From: JAIBBG01 sp043748015
GTDB taxonomy: Bacteria; Bacteroidota; Bacteroidia; Flavobacteriales_D; Sanyastnellaceae
Direction of reading: 5' to 3'
Assembly (NCBI GenBank): GCA_043748015.1
Contig: JAYTOA010000059.1
Coordinates: forward strand, 1 to 58,391
Length of the DNA stretch: 58,391 nt
Part shown: piece after piece, positions 16,500-25,702 of the stretch
How the letters are laid out: every line of letters starts with the position of its first letter
How positions within the stretch are numbered: the stretch's first letter is position 1
The notes under the pieces: model-generated
Told to the model about the DNA's origin: nothing
Database searches by the model: none
Seen by the model: only the letters and a program-made list of their open reading frames with translations
Made by a program: the position numbers and the translations under genes

Positions 16500-17249
16500 T
16501 TAATTTTTCAAAAGGTTGTCCTTCGGTGCGACATCACTTGTAGTGTGCGTGCCGAGATCGAAAGTAATGGGCATGATGTAATTGGAGTCAACCGGCATTC
16601 CGTTTTTAGCGGCAGGTGTCCATGTAGGCATAGAAGTCACAAATCTCAAAGCTTCTTCATCCAATAAGTAGTGAACACCGTCAGAAACTTGTGGACGACT
16701 CACTTCACCGGTTGCATCAATGGTAAAAGTCACATAAACGGTTCCTTCCAGTTTTCTTTCACGAGCTTCATCAGGGTAAAGCAAACTATCGTTGACAAGT
16801 GATTGCAGTGCTGCCATACCCCCGGGGAATTTCGCCGGTTTAGATGTTCGATTGTTTGGTTTGAAATCTTCATCAGGATAATATCTGTCGGGTTTGGCAA
16901 CACCTTCGAAATTCCAGCGTTTCCAGATGCCTACTTTGTAGCCATTTTTGAATCTTCCCTGAGATTCTTTTTTGCCATTCGCATAGAAATAAACGAAGTC
17001 ACCATTGGCTATTTCGAGTTTGGGGTCCACATAGACTCCTGACATAAAAGTCTCACCTGTAATAAAATTTAGGGAAACATTATAAAGGCTATCGTTGACA
17101 GTTGTCACTTCACGGGTAAATTTGGCCTTCGTAGAATCAGTGATTACGCGATGCTGCGCATCCAAAAGCTGACTATTAACCTGACCTATACTACTGGCAG
17201 ACAGTAGCATAACAAAGGTAGAACAACACAGTTGTAGAATTTGTTTCAT
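16500..17249 (-). CDS. TonB C-terminal domain protein with MORN-like segment
   Basis: A 249-residue exported protein with a signal peptide (about residues 1-22). A MORN-like segment at about 85-115 (DFVYFYANGKKESQGRFKNG...GIWKRWNFEG) precedes a TonB C-terminal-type domain at about 140-240 (FPGGMAALQSLVNDSL, YPDEARERKLEGTVYVTFTID, YIMPITFDLG). Unlike classical TonB it lacks an N-terminal transmembrane anchor plus Pro-rich spacer, so a role in energising receptors is doubtful; such stand-alone domains are common in Bacteroidota. It is monocistronic. Confidence 0.8.
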   Translation of the reverse strand: MKQILQLCCSTFVMLLSASSIGQVNSQLLDAQHRVITDSTKAKFTREVTTVNDSLYNVSLNFITGETFMSGVYVDPKLEIANGDFVYFYANGKKESQGRFKNGYKVGIWKRWNFEGVAKPDRYYPDEDFKPNNRTSKPAKFPGGMAALQSLVNDSLLYPDEARERKLEGTVYVTFTIDATGEVSRPQVSDGVHYLLDEEALRFVTSMPTWTPAAKNGMPVDSNYIMPITFDLGTHTTSDVAPKDNLLKN

Positions 17250-17367
17250 CTTAATAATGTCGCTAGGTTTCTTTTAGGCGACGCTAAAATAGCTAATGTG
17301 ATGACGGATTCGACATTAATGGTTGTTTAATTTTTTTCATTATTTTACACAATATTTGGATTCTAAT

Positions 17368-17709
17368 ATGGATTATTTATTTGAAAAGGCTTGGAATGAA
17401 ACTGTTAGCAGAATTTCTGCCTCATTTGGGGAGAAGCTCGATTATGGTGCAATTCTATTTTTGATAGGAGTACAAGAACTTGGTAAGGATTACGAACCTT
17501 ATAAGAAGGACCAAAAAGTAGAACTGATGCACGTCGGTATTTGTTCGTTGCTTGTGCCTTATGGCTATTATGAATTTATAGGTAGAGATGATGACGGATG
17601 GCCTCACTTCGAACGCAAAGCACAGCTTCCACCGCTTTCGGCTTCAGAGCAGGAACTTTTGGTGAAGAAGGCAATCGTAAATTATTTTGCTGAAAAGCAA
17701 GAAGTGTAG
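17368..17709 (+). CDS. Conserved-looking small protein, unknown function
   Basis: About 113 residues from the ATG at 17368 (MDYLFEKAWNETV). There is no signal peptide, membrane segment or recognised motif. It is mostly helical, with an acidic start and a phrase GRDDDGWPHFERK in the middle. Codon use and the lack of a competing frame support it as real. It converges on the cyanophycin synthetase gene. Confidence 0.6.
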   Translation: MDYLFEKAWNETVSRISASFGEKLDYGAILFLIGVQELGKDYEPYKKDQKVELMHVGICSLLVPYGYYEFIGRDDDGWPHFERKAQLPPLSASEQELLVKKAIVNYFAEKQEV

Positions 17710-17761
17710 TTCAACTCAGTTGAGACTACGCTTCTATTATGAGTTGGAATGTGAATCGGAT

Positions 17762-20383
17762 TTATACCATCACACCCTCGTCTTCTTCTTTCAATTTCAT
17801 AATTTGATCGAGTGCGTCGGGCACAACGTCGCTGCAAATCGTCAAGAAGGAACCTGCCAGAGCGCTGCGAATGGCATAATCGATTGCCTCGCGTTCTTTT
17901 CTGAAAATGGTAAGCTTCTTTTCAGAATTGACTTCATGAATACCTCGAGTCATCAATTCAATGAGTTCTTCCTCGCTTCTGCCGCGTAAGTTTTTGTCTT
18001 GCCGAATAATAATCTCGTCAAACATTCCTGCCGCGATTCTTCCCAGATTAACAATGTCTTCGTCGCGTCTATCACCAACGCCGGCAATGATACCCACCTT
18101 CGGAGATGCGTCCACTTTACTTAGGAATTCACTTATGGCCATGAAGCCGTGGGTGTTGTGGGCATAGTCTACCATTACGGTGAAATTCTTAAAGTGGAAC
18201 ATATTCATTCTTCCCGGAGTTTGTGCCGGCGAAGGGATGAATGTGAGCAAGGCATTGCGCATGTCTTCAATATCAAAACCGCGAGTGAATCCAGCCAGTA
18301 GACAGGGAAGGATGTTGGAAATGTTGAAGGTTGCTCTACCACCAAAGGTGAGAGGTATGTTGGCTGCGCGTTCTACGCGAATCTTCCAGGTACCTTTGCA
18401 AATGGTGACATAACCATTTTCGTAAATGGCAGCAAGTCCACCTTCTTTAATATGTTTCTGAATGGCAGGATTGTTTTCATCCAGCGAGAAATAAGCGACT
18501 TTGCACTCGAGCCCTTTGGCCATTCCGAGTGTGTATTGATTGTCGGCATTCAAAATGGCATAACCGGATGGCATCACGCTTTCAACGACAACACTTTTTA
18601 CACGTGCCAGTTGCTCAAGCGTATCAATGTCTTGCAAACCCAAATGGTCTTCAGCTACATTCGTGCAAATGGCGATATCGCAGCGATGAAAGCCGAGTCC
18701 TGCGCGTAGAATTCCGCCACGAGCACACTCAAGGACAGCGAAATCCACCGTTGGATCTTTCAGTACAAATTCGGTGCTGATAGGACCGGTGCAATCACCG
18801 CGCATCATCAATTGATTCTGAATGTAGACACCGTCAGTAGTTGTATATCCTACTTTATAGCCCATGTTTTTTACCATGTGTGCCATTAATCGAGTGGTAG
18901 TAGTTTTACCATTGGTGCCGGACACAGCGATAATTGGAATTCTTGCATCGGTTCCTGGCGGATATAACATATCGATTACCGGTTCGGCAACATTTCGCGG
19001 AAGACCTTCCGTTGGTTCAATGTGCATGCGGAAGCCTGGCGCTGCATTCACTTCTAAAATGGCACCACCGTTATCTTTAACCGGAGTGCTAAGATCGGTA
19101 GCCATCACATCGATACCACAAATGTCTAGTCCGATAATTCGTGCTATACGTTCAGCCATGAATACGTTATCCGGGTGGACCATCTCCGTCACATCGGTTG
19201 CAGTTCCACCGGTACTCAAGTTTGCAGTTGGTTTAAGGAAAACTTCGCGTCCTTTATCCAAGACAGAATCCAAAGTCAGGCCTTCGCGGTTGAGCATTTC
19301 CATGAGGAAATCATCAATAGTAATTTGTGTAAGTACTTTCTCGTGACCATAGCCGCGACGTGGATCGCTGTTGGTAATGTCAATGAGTTCCTTAATAGTG
19401 TTTATGCCATCACCCATCACAGCGGCAGGTTTGCGGATGGCTGCTGCCACGAATTTGTAGTTGATCACCAGTATTCGGAAATCTTTTCCGGTGATGAATT
19501 TTTCCACAATTACACCGCGAGAATATTTTTTTGATGCGTGCAAACCAAGCACCGCACCTTCCCAATCTGTAATATTTGTTGTGGCACCTTTTCCATGATT
19601 ACCGTCGATCGGTTTTGTAACGATGGGGTAGCCGATTGAGTCAATCGCATCTTTCAATCCTTCTTCAGTAAATACTATGCGTCCTTTTGGAACGGGTATT
19701 TCAGCTGCGCCAAGTAAATTTTTAGTTTCTTCTTTATCGCAGGCAATGTCAACTGCGATGCTTCCGGTGCTACTTGCTATTGTGGCACGTATGCGTCGCT
19801 GATTCACGCCATATCCAAGCTGAACAAGAGAGTGCCTATTGAGACGTATATAAGGAATGCCACGTGCTGCAGCTTCATCAACGATACACCCAGTTGACGG
19901 ACCAAGCCGTTCGTCTTCGCGTATTTCACGCAGTTTCTGAATATCTTCTTCGAGGCTATATTCTTTACCGGCTATTAATGCTTCGGCAATGCGTACAGAA
20001 GCACGTGCAGCATATTGTCCGGCCTTCTCCTCCATATAACTGAACACAACATTATAAACTCCGGGTGTAGAAGTTTCACGTGTACGACCGAAACCGCACA
20101 TCATTCCCGCAAGAGTTTGCAATTCGAGAGCAATATGCTCGATAACATGGCCCATCCATGTTCCTTCTTTCACCCTTTGGAAGAATCCACCAGGTTCTCC
20201 AACAGAACAACGATGTCCATACATACTTGGAAAAAGTTTTTCAAGTCTTTCAGCGAAACCGTCAATTGAATTGGATGGACGTTGCTCCATTTCTTCCAGA
20301 TCGAGTCTCATTTGTATGAGTTTATGACGACGAATACTCCAATAATTTGGACCTTTCATCACTTTGATATCAAGAATGCGCAT
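17762..20383 (-). CDS. cphA: Cyanophycin synthetase
   Basis: About 873 residues, the normal family length, from the ATG at 20383 (MRILDIKVMKGPNYWS); the frame stays open 33 codons further up without a better start. It polymerises L-Asp and L-Arg into cyanophycin using ATP. Parts in order: N-terminal domain (1-160), an ATP-grasp domain (about 215-480, TKPIDGNHGKGATTNIT) that adds Asp to the backbone, and a Mur-ligase-like domain (about 490-873) with the P-loop GTNGKTTTTR and NVAEDHLGLQDIDTLEQLA, which adds Arg. It diverges from cyanophycinase, sharing a ~210-bp promoter region. Confidence 0.95.
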   Translation of the reverse strand: MRILDIKVMKGPNYWSIRRHKLIQMRLDLEEMEQRPSNSIDGFAERLEKLFPSMYGHRCSVGEPGGFFQRVKEGTWMGHVIEHIALELQTLAGMMCGFGRTRETSTPGVYNVVFSYMEEKAGQYAARASVRIAEALIAGKEYSLEEDIQKLREIREDERLGPSTGCIVDEAAARGIPYIRLNRHSLVQLGYGVNQRRIRATIASSTGSIAVDIACDKEETKNLLGAAEIPVPKGRIVFTEEGLKDAIDSIGYPIVTKPIDGNHGKGATTNITDWEGAVLGLHASKKYSRGVIVEKFITGKDFRILVINYKFVAAAIRKPAAVMGDGINTIKELIDITNSDPRRGYGHEKVLTQITIDDFLMEMLNREGLTLDSVLDKGREVFLKPTANLSTGGTATDVTEMVHPDNVFMAERIARIIGLDICGIDVMATDLSTPVKDNGGAILEVNAAPGFRMHIEPTEGLPRNVAEPVIDMLYPPGTDARIPIIAVSGTNGKTTTTRLMAHMVKNMGYKVGYTTTDGVYIQNQLMMRGDCTGPISTEFVLKDPTVDFAVLECARGGILRAGLGFHRCDIAICTNVAEDHLGLQDIDTLEQLARVKSVVVESVMPSGYAILNADNQYTLGMAKGLECKVAYFSLDENNPAIQKHIKEGGLAAIYENGYVTICKGTWKIRVERAANIPLTFGGRATFNISNILPCLLAGFTRGFDIEDMRNALLTFIPSPAQTPGRMNMFHFKNFTVMVDYAHNTHGFMAISEFLSKVDASPKVGIIAGVGDRRDEDIVNLGRIAAGMFDEIIIRQDKNLRGRSEEELIELMTRGIHEVNSEKKLTIFRKEREAIDYAIRSALAGSFLTICSDVVPDALDQIMKLKEEDEGVMV

Positions 20384-20467
20384 AAGTATAGGTATTGGGC
20401 GAAACCGGAAAAATGACGACGATCGACGCGTCCTAACCACGATTTCGCAAAGTTTTTTGGTTGGAAA

Positions 20468-20475
20468 CAAACATA
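20468..20475 (-). promoter_or_regulatory. Possible -7 box of cphA
   Basis: TATGTTTG on the minus strand is a perfect TAnnTTTG match 85 bases before the cphA ATG. No good TTG is seen at the -33 distance, so this is a weak call. Confidence 0.4.
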
Positions 20476-20564
20476 AGGACAATACAGACGAAATAGTTAT
20501 ACATAGACGTTGAAAAATAATTCAATGAATCAATGATTCGATTTTTCTTAATGAAATCAGGGAA

Positions 20565-20572
20565 TACATTTG
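20565..20572 (+). promoter_or_regulatory. -7 box of cphB
   Basis: TACATTTG followed by C, a perfect TAnnTTTG box 24 bases before the proposed TTG start. The -33 position reads TTT instead of TTG. Confidence 0.5.
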
Positions 20573-20595
20573 CAGTCTATCAACCAAAAAACTGA

Positions 20596-21471
20596 TTGAC
20601 ATTGGAAATTCCAAAAGGCAAGCTGATATCTATCGGCGGAGCAGAAGACAAGGGGACGGATTTAGAAGACTCTTACATCCAGAAGAACAACCTTAATTTT
20701 TTTGAATTGGGTATTCTGAAGCGTGTTGAACACGTGATGGGTGGCTTACATGCGCGCATTGAGGTAATCACAACTGCCAGCAGTATTCCTGAAGAGGTAG
20801 GCGAAAATTATTTGTCGGCGTTCGGTAAGATCGGATGCACGGATGTGGGCGTGATGAATATCCGCAATCGTGATGAAGCTAAGTTTCCCGCGTACATTGA
20901 TCGCATCAAAAAATGTGACGGTGTTATGTTCAGTGGTGGTGATCAGTTGCGATTGACCACCATTTTCGGTGGAACAGAATTCCTGGATATTCTACATGAG
21001 CGTTATCACGACGGATTGGTAATAGCCGGTACATCTGCCGGTGCGATGGCCATGAGCAATACCATGATTTATCAGGGTAAGAGTGATCTTGCCCACTTGA
21101 AAGGTGAAGTAAAAATCACTACAGGTCTTGCATTCGTTAATAACGTAATAATCGATTCTCACTTCGACAAACGTGGAAGATTCAATCGCCTTGCTCAAGC
21201 AGTAGCAAGCAATCCGTCATGCACAGGTGTAGGACTAGGTGAGGACACCGGCGTGATCATCACCCATGGAAATCACATGGAAGTGATTGGAAGTGGAGCT
21301 GTGGTAATCATTGATGGCCGCGATATTCTTCACAGCAATATCACCGACGTGGGATTGGGAACACCGATTTCAGTTGAGGGATTGCGGGTGAATATTCTTG
21401 TTCACGGTAACTCATATCTTGTAAAAGAAAGATTGTTTGTGCCGGGTGTTTCAGTTGCTGAAACGAACTAA
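20596..21471 (+). CDS. cphB: Cyanophycinase
   Basis: A 291-residue cytosolic serine peptidase (S51 family) that cuts cyanophycin into beta-Asp-Arg dipeptides. The nucleophile is Ser147 in GTSAGAMAMS, and MFSGGDQLRL precedes it. No signal peptide is present, so it acts on the intracellular polymer. No ATG lies near the conserved N-terminus (EIPKGKLISIGGAEDKG); the start must be TTG at 20596 or at 20602, the latter giving MEIPKGKL. It diverges from cphA, and the isoaspartyl peptidase gene converges on it with only 5 bases between the stops. Confidence 0.93.
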   Translation: MTLEIPKGKLISIGGAEDKGTDLEDSYIQKNNLNFFELGILKRVEHVMGGLHARIEVITTASSIPEEVGENYLSAFGKIGCTDVGVMNIRNRDEAKFPAYIDRIKKCDGVMFSGGDQLRLTTIFGGTEFLDILHERYHDGLVIAGTSAGAMAMSNTMIYQGKSDLAHLKGEVKITTGLAFVNNVIIDSHFDKRGRFNRLAQAVASNPSCTGVGLGEDTGVIITHGNHMEVIGSGAVVIIDGRDILHSNITDVGLGTPISVEGLRVNILVHGNSYLVKERLFVPGVSVAETN

Positions 21472-21476
21472 TGCAG

Positions 21477-22403
21477 TTATTGATAGATAGCAATTTCAGC
21501 AGCTGATCCTGCTGAAATCCATCCTCTGTACATACCATCAGAGTTGAATGGCAGGCAAATATTACCAAGTGTGTCTACAGCAATCAGCCCACCTTCACCA
21601 CCTAATTTCACGAGTTTATCATTCACAACAATATCGCATGCAGCTTGCAGCGAAAGTCCTTTGTATTCCATCAAACAAGATATGTCATAAGCAACAACTG
21701 CGCGAATGAAGTACTCGCCGTGTCCGGTGCAAGAGATAGCGCAAGTAGCATCATTCGCGTAAGTACCTGCACCTATAATTGGTGAATCACCGGCGCGCCC
21801 CCAGCGCTTGTTGGTCATGCCACCGGTTGAAGTGGCAGCTGCCAAGTGTCCGTGAATGTCAAGAGCAACAGCACCTACAGTTCCGAATTTTTTTTCATTG
21901 GAATGGTCAAGTTGAATCACGTTGTCTTTCACAGCTTGTTTCCATTGTGCATGTCGAAATGCGTCGAAGAAATATTCGTCGTCTCTAAAAATAATGTTGC
22001 AGTGTTTAGCGAATTCTTCAGCACCATCACGACACAACATTACGTGTTCACTTTTTTCCATGATTGCCCTGGCAAGCGACACAGGGTTCTGAACACCGCG
22101 CACTCCGGCGGCGGCGCCTGCCTCGAGTGTATCACCGCGCATGATGGAGGCGTCCATTTCATGATTACCTTCATGTGTAAATACACTTCCTTTACCCGCA
22201 TTGAAAAGGGGACAATTTTCAAGTGAAACGACTACGGCTTCAACTGCATCCAATGAAGTTCCGCCATTACTAAGGATGGATTCTCCGATAGTAATTGCAT
22301 CCATCAAACCGAGTTTATAAGCAGCTTCTTTTTCAGCTGTCATTTTATTTCTGTCGATGGTGCCGGCACCACCATGAATGGCCATTGTGTATTTTTTATT
22401 CAT
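21477..22403 (-). CDS. iaaA: Isoaspartyl peptidase/L-asparaginase
   Basis: A 308-residue N-terminal-nucleophile hydrolase. It should self-cleave before Thr175 in KKFGTVGAVALD to give two subunits; the N-terminus MAIHGGAGTI and the STGGMTNKRWGRAGDSPIIGAGTYA loop are family hallmarks. It hydrolyses beta-aspartyl peptides, and beside cphA and cphB its likely substrate is the beta-Asp-Arg released by cyanophycinase, giving free Asp and Arg. Its ATG overlaps the stop of the upstream DUF3052/YdeI-type gene (ATGA), so the two are translationally coupled. Confidence 0.93.
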   Translation of the reverse strand: MNKKYTMAIHGGAGTIDRNKMTAEKEAAYKLGLMDAITIGESILSNGGTSLDAVEAVVVSLENCPLFNAGKGSVFTHEGNHEMDASIMRGDTLEAGAAAGVRGVQNPVSLARAIMEKSEHVMLCRDGAEEFAKHCNIIFRDDEYFFDAFRHAQWKQAVKDNVIQLDHSNEKKFGTVGAVALDIHGHLAAATSTGGMTNKRWGRAGDSPIIGAGTYANDATCAISCTGHGEYFIRAVVAYDISCLMEYKGLSLQAACDIVVNDKLVKLGGEGGLIAVDTLGNICLPFNSDGMYRGWISAGSAAEIAIYQ

Positions 22404-23059
22404 CGTTCTGCTGGATTCTTTAACCCTTTTAAAAGTTTTTCTATTGTGCCTTTAAGTCTTGCAAGGCGTGTGTCTTCTCGTTTTGCGGTAATGATCCATT
22501 CAATATATTCTCTTCTATTCGAAAATGAAAGCGTGTTAAAAATGGATTTTGCTTTTTTATTTTTTGCAAGTATCGCTGCCAGATCTATTGGTAAAATGAT
22601 TGTCTTTGTTTTTGAATCTGCGTATTTGAAAATTTCGCGTTCTATTGTGTTTGCTTCTTTCTTTTTGTCCGCTACTGTTTTTTTTCTGATGCAGAAGGTT
22701 GACCAGATTTCGTTGAAAGCGATATAAGAGACAAATGAAATGTCTTTGCGTTTCATCAATGATTCCCAACCTTTATCACGAGAAAGATCCGACTTTATTC
22801 CGCTTGTTCCTTTTGGGTAACCAATCCAGACAATGTTCTTATCACTCAAAACGGAAAGCACTTCTTCTTCACCAGCGATTACTTCACCGGAGGATTTTAC
22901 AAACCAAAAAATGACGTCATCCTTTGATGAAAACGATTTCGATACTTTGCATCCGTCAGGCAATGGCAATAGCGACTCGATCATTGATTCAGGTTTTGTC
23001 ACGGCACCGATGCGCATATTTTCTTTGATACGGAGTTTTTTATGAAGTACATTATTCAT
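22400..23059 (-). CDS. DUF3052-like domain fused to a YdeI/OmpD-associated C-terminal domain
   Basis: About 219 residues from the ATG at 23059 (MNNVLHKKLRIKENMRIG). The first ~125 residues resemble DUF3052-type proteins (LLPLPDGCKV, VIFWFVKSSGEV, IVWIGYPKGTSGIKSDLSRDKGW, FNEIWSTFCIR). The last ~80 match the YdeI/OmpD-associated type (ILPIDLAAIL, AKSIFNTLSFSNRREYIEWIITAK). Neither half has a known reaction. It overlaps iaaA by 4 bases, the only functional hint; a link to cyanophycin turnover is speculation. Confidence 0.75.
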   Translation of the reverse strand: MNNVLHKKLRIKENMRIGAVTKPESMIESLLPLPDGCKVSKSFSSKDDVIFWFVKSSGEVIAGEEEVLSVLSDKNIVWIGYPKGTSGIKSDLSRDKGWESLMKRKDISFVSYIAFNEIWSTFCIRKKTVADKKKEANTIEREIFKYADSKTKTIILPIDLAAILAKNKKAKSIFNTLSFSNRREYIEWIITAKREDTRLARLKGTIEKLLKGLKNPAER

Positions 23060-23211
23060 GGGTTCAAAGGAACAGCGAAGCTTTGGATTTCGTGGTAAAA
23101 AAATGATGCGGTCATCGCATACGGAATTTAACTTGCGCTCCAAATTATTGATTCACAAACCGGATAAGAAGAAGGTACAGTTGAGGTGGATTTCCGGATA
23201 TTAAGCGCAAC

Positions 23212-25656
23212 ATGAAGATAAGTTATAACTGGCTGAGAGAATATATCGACACCCGATTGGATGTTACTGAAATATCTGAAGTGCTCACTGCGATTGGTCT
23301 TGAGGTAGAGTCTGTTGAGAAAGTAGAAGCAGTTCCGGGTGGATTGCAAGGCATTGTGATTGGTGAAGTAATGGAGTGCGAAAGACATCCGGATGCCGAT
23401 CGATTGAGTTTGACAAAAGTGAATCTGGGCAATGGCGAACCAGTCCAGATAGTATGCGGTGCGCCAAATGTCGCCAAAGGCCAGAAGGTACTTGTGGCAA
23501 CTATCGGCGCAAAATTGCACCCAACAGAAGGAGAGCCTTTTGTTATCAAAAAGGGAAAGATACGCGGTCAGGAATCAGTGGGAATGATTTGTGCCGAAGA
23601 TGAATTGGGTCTTGGCAAAAGTCATGATGGAATCATGGTGCTCAATGAATCAGCCATTGTTGGTCAGCCTGCTGCTGAGTATTTGCAATTGGCCGGCGAT
23701 CATTGTATTGAAATAGGGCTTACACCTAACAGAACGGATGCGTTCTCGCACTTCGGTGTAGCGCGAGATCTTTATGCAGCTATCCGCAACATGGAAGGTA
23801 TAAAGAAGGATACTCCTGTACTCAAGAAGCCGGTTTTAAGTGCATTGCATTCAAGCGAAAGTGCTTCGAAAATTTCAGTTGAAGTGCACGGTGTGGAGGC
23901 ATGTCCGCGATATTCAGGAATTACAATAAGTGGGATAAAAGTTGGAGAGTCACCGAAGTGGTTGCGTGATCGATTGGTGGTGATTGGACTTCGCCCCATC
24001 AACAATATAGTAGACATCACGAATTACGTTCAGCATGAAATTGGTCAGCCACTGCATGCATTTGATGCTGCAAAAATTGGTGGTGACAAAGTAGTCGTAA
24101 GATTCGCCAACGATGCGGAAACCTTCACCACGCTTGACGGTGTCGAACGTAAATTGTCTATTGAAGATTTGATGATCTGTGACTCCGAAAAACCAATGTG
24201 TATTGCAGGTGTTTTTGGAGGATTAGAAAGCGGAGTTACTGAATCAACAACTTCCATCTTTCTTGAAAGCGCTCATTTCAATTCTGTTTTTGTAAGGAAG
24301 ACAGCAAAGCGACATGGATTACATACCGATGCAAGTTTCAGATTTGAACGTGGATGCGATCCTTCAGTGACCATATGGGCATTGCAGCGTGCCGCACAAT
24401 TGATTGCAGAAATAGCCGGTGGAAAAATCAACTCTGCCATTACAGATATTTATCCATTAGAATTGAAACCGTTTGCGGTTGAGTATGATTGGCAACGAGC
24501 GACATCACTTATTGGCAAGGAAATAGGGAAGGACAAAGTGAAGAGCATTCTTGGTGATCTTGAAATTGAAATTGTTTCTGAGAAGGATGAAGGCTTGCAG
24601 TTGAGCGTTCCGTTATTCAGAAACGATGTAATGCGCGAGGCTGACATTGTAGAGGAAGTGTTGCGTATTTATGGTTACGACCAAATAGAAGCACCAAAAG
24701 GTTTGAGGACATCTATATCAATTGCGCCGAAACTCAACGTTGAGAAATTGCAAGAGCGCATTGCGTCATTGTTCGCTGCTCGTGGATTTTCAGAGATGAT
24801 GTCGATGAGTTTGACGCGAATGAAGTACCGCGATTTGATGATGGATGAAAGCACTGCAAATGCTGCTGTTGAAATTTTGAATCCCTTGAGTGGTGATCTC
24901 GGCATGATGCGTCAGACATTGCTTTTCAATGGACTTGAAGCCATTCGTCACAACAAGAATTTTCGCAATGGAGATTTGAGATTGTTCGAATTCGGAAAAA
25001 TTTATTCGGTCTACAATTCAAAATATATAGAAGAAAAAAGATTGTCGGTTTTTCTTACAGGAAGCAAATCACCTGAATCCTGGAACAATGCGCAAGCAGA
25101 CGTGATGTTCAGTGATCTGCGAGGTGAAATTGAAAACATGCTGCATTCGTTGACGATTCGATCTTTTACTTTTTCAAATTTATCTCATCCACATTATCAG
25201 GGTGGGGTGGAATGTTACGCCGGAAAAATGCTGCTTGCAAGATTGGGAATTGCCTCGTCGAATATTCTCAAGGAATTTGATCTTTCCGGTCAGATATTAA
25301 TGGCGGATGTCTTGTGGGAAAATGTCATCAAGTCAATTCCTATGTCGAGAATTCCTTACAAGGAAGCATCGAAGTTTCCTGCTGTGAGAAGAGATCTTTC
25401 GATGTTGTTGTCCAAAGGAACATCTTATGCTGAAATTGAAAGACTAGCATTCGAAACAGAGCGTAAACTTTTGAAGTCAGTGAATCTTTTTGATGTGTAT
25501 GAAGGCAAGAATCTTGAAGAAGGAAAAAAATCATATGCGGTAAGTTTTATGTTGCAAGACGATTTAAAAACGATGACCGACCAACAAGTAGATGTGGTGA
25601 TGGGTCGCATTCAGAAGTCGTTGGAAGAAAAGCTGGGCGCCACATTGAGGAGCTGA
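23212..25656 (+). CDS. pheT: Phenylalanine-tRNA ligase beta subunit
   Basis: An 814-residue beta subunit. Parts: a tRNA-binding OB domain (about 40-150, VIGEVMECERHPDADRLSLTKVN), a B3/B4 editing domain (about 210-400, which clears Tyr-tRNA-Phe), B5 and the inactive synthetase-like core (about 400-700), and a C-terminal anticodon-binding ferredoxin fold (about 715-814). Length and order match the family. It stands alone, unlinked to pheS at 13441-14463. Confidence 0.96.
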   Translation: MKISYNWLREYIDTRLDVTEISEVLTAIGLEVESVEKVEAVPGGLQGIVIGEVMECERHPDADRLSLTKVNLGNGEPVQIVCGAPNVAKGQKVLVATIGAKLHPTEGEPFVIKKGKIRGQESVGMICAEDELGLGKSHDGIMVLNESAIVGQPAAEYLQLAGDHCIEIGLTPNRTDAFSHFGVARDLYAAIRNMEGIKKDTPVLKKPVLSALHSSESASKISVEVHGVEACPRYSGITISGIKVGESPKWLRDRLVVIGLRPINNIVDITNYVQHEIGQPLHAFDAAKIGGDKVVVRFANDAETFTTLDGVERKLSIEDLMICDSEKPMCIAGVFGGLESGVTESTTSIFLESAHFNSVFVRKTAKRHGLHTDASFRFERGCDPSVTIWALQRAAQLIAEIAGGKINSAITDIYPLELKPFAVEYDWQRATSLIGKEIGKDKVKSILGDLEIEIVSEKDEGLQLSVPLFRNDVMREADIVEEVLRIYGYDQIEAPKGLRTSISIAPKLNVEKLQERIASLFAARGFSEMMSMSLTRMKYRDLMMDESTANAAVEILNPLSGDLGMMRQTLLFNGLEAIRHNKNFRNGDLRLFEFGKIYSVYNSKYIEEKRLSVFLTGSKSPESWNNAQADVMFSDLRGEIENMLHSLTIRSFTFSNLSHPHYQGGVECYAGKMLLARLGIASSNILKEFDLSGQILMADVLWENVIKSIPMSRIPYKEASKFPAVRRDLSMLLSKGTSYAEIERLAFETERKLLKSVNLFDVYEGKNLEEGKKSYAVSFMLQDDLKTMTDQQVDVVMGRIQKSLEEKLGATLRS

Positions 25657-25702
25657 AAGCGAAGAGGCTCCATCCTGAGCTGCTCAAAAAACTTTGGCAT
25701 TT

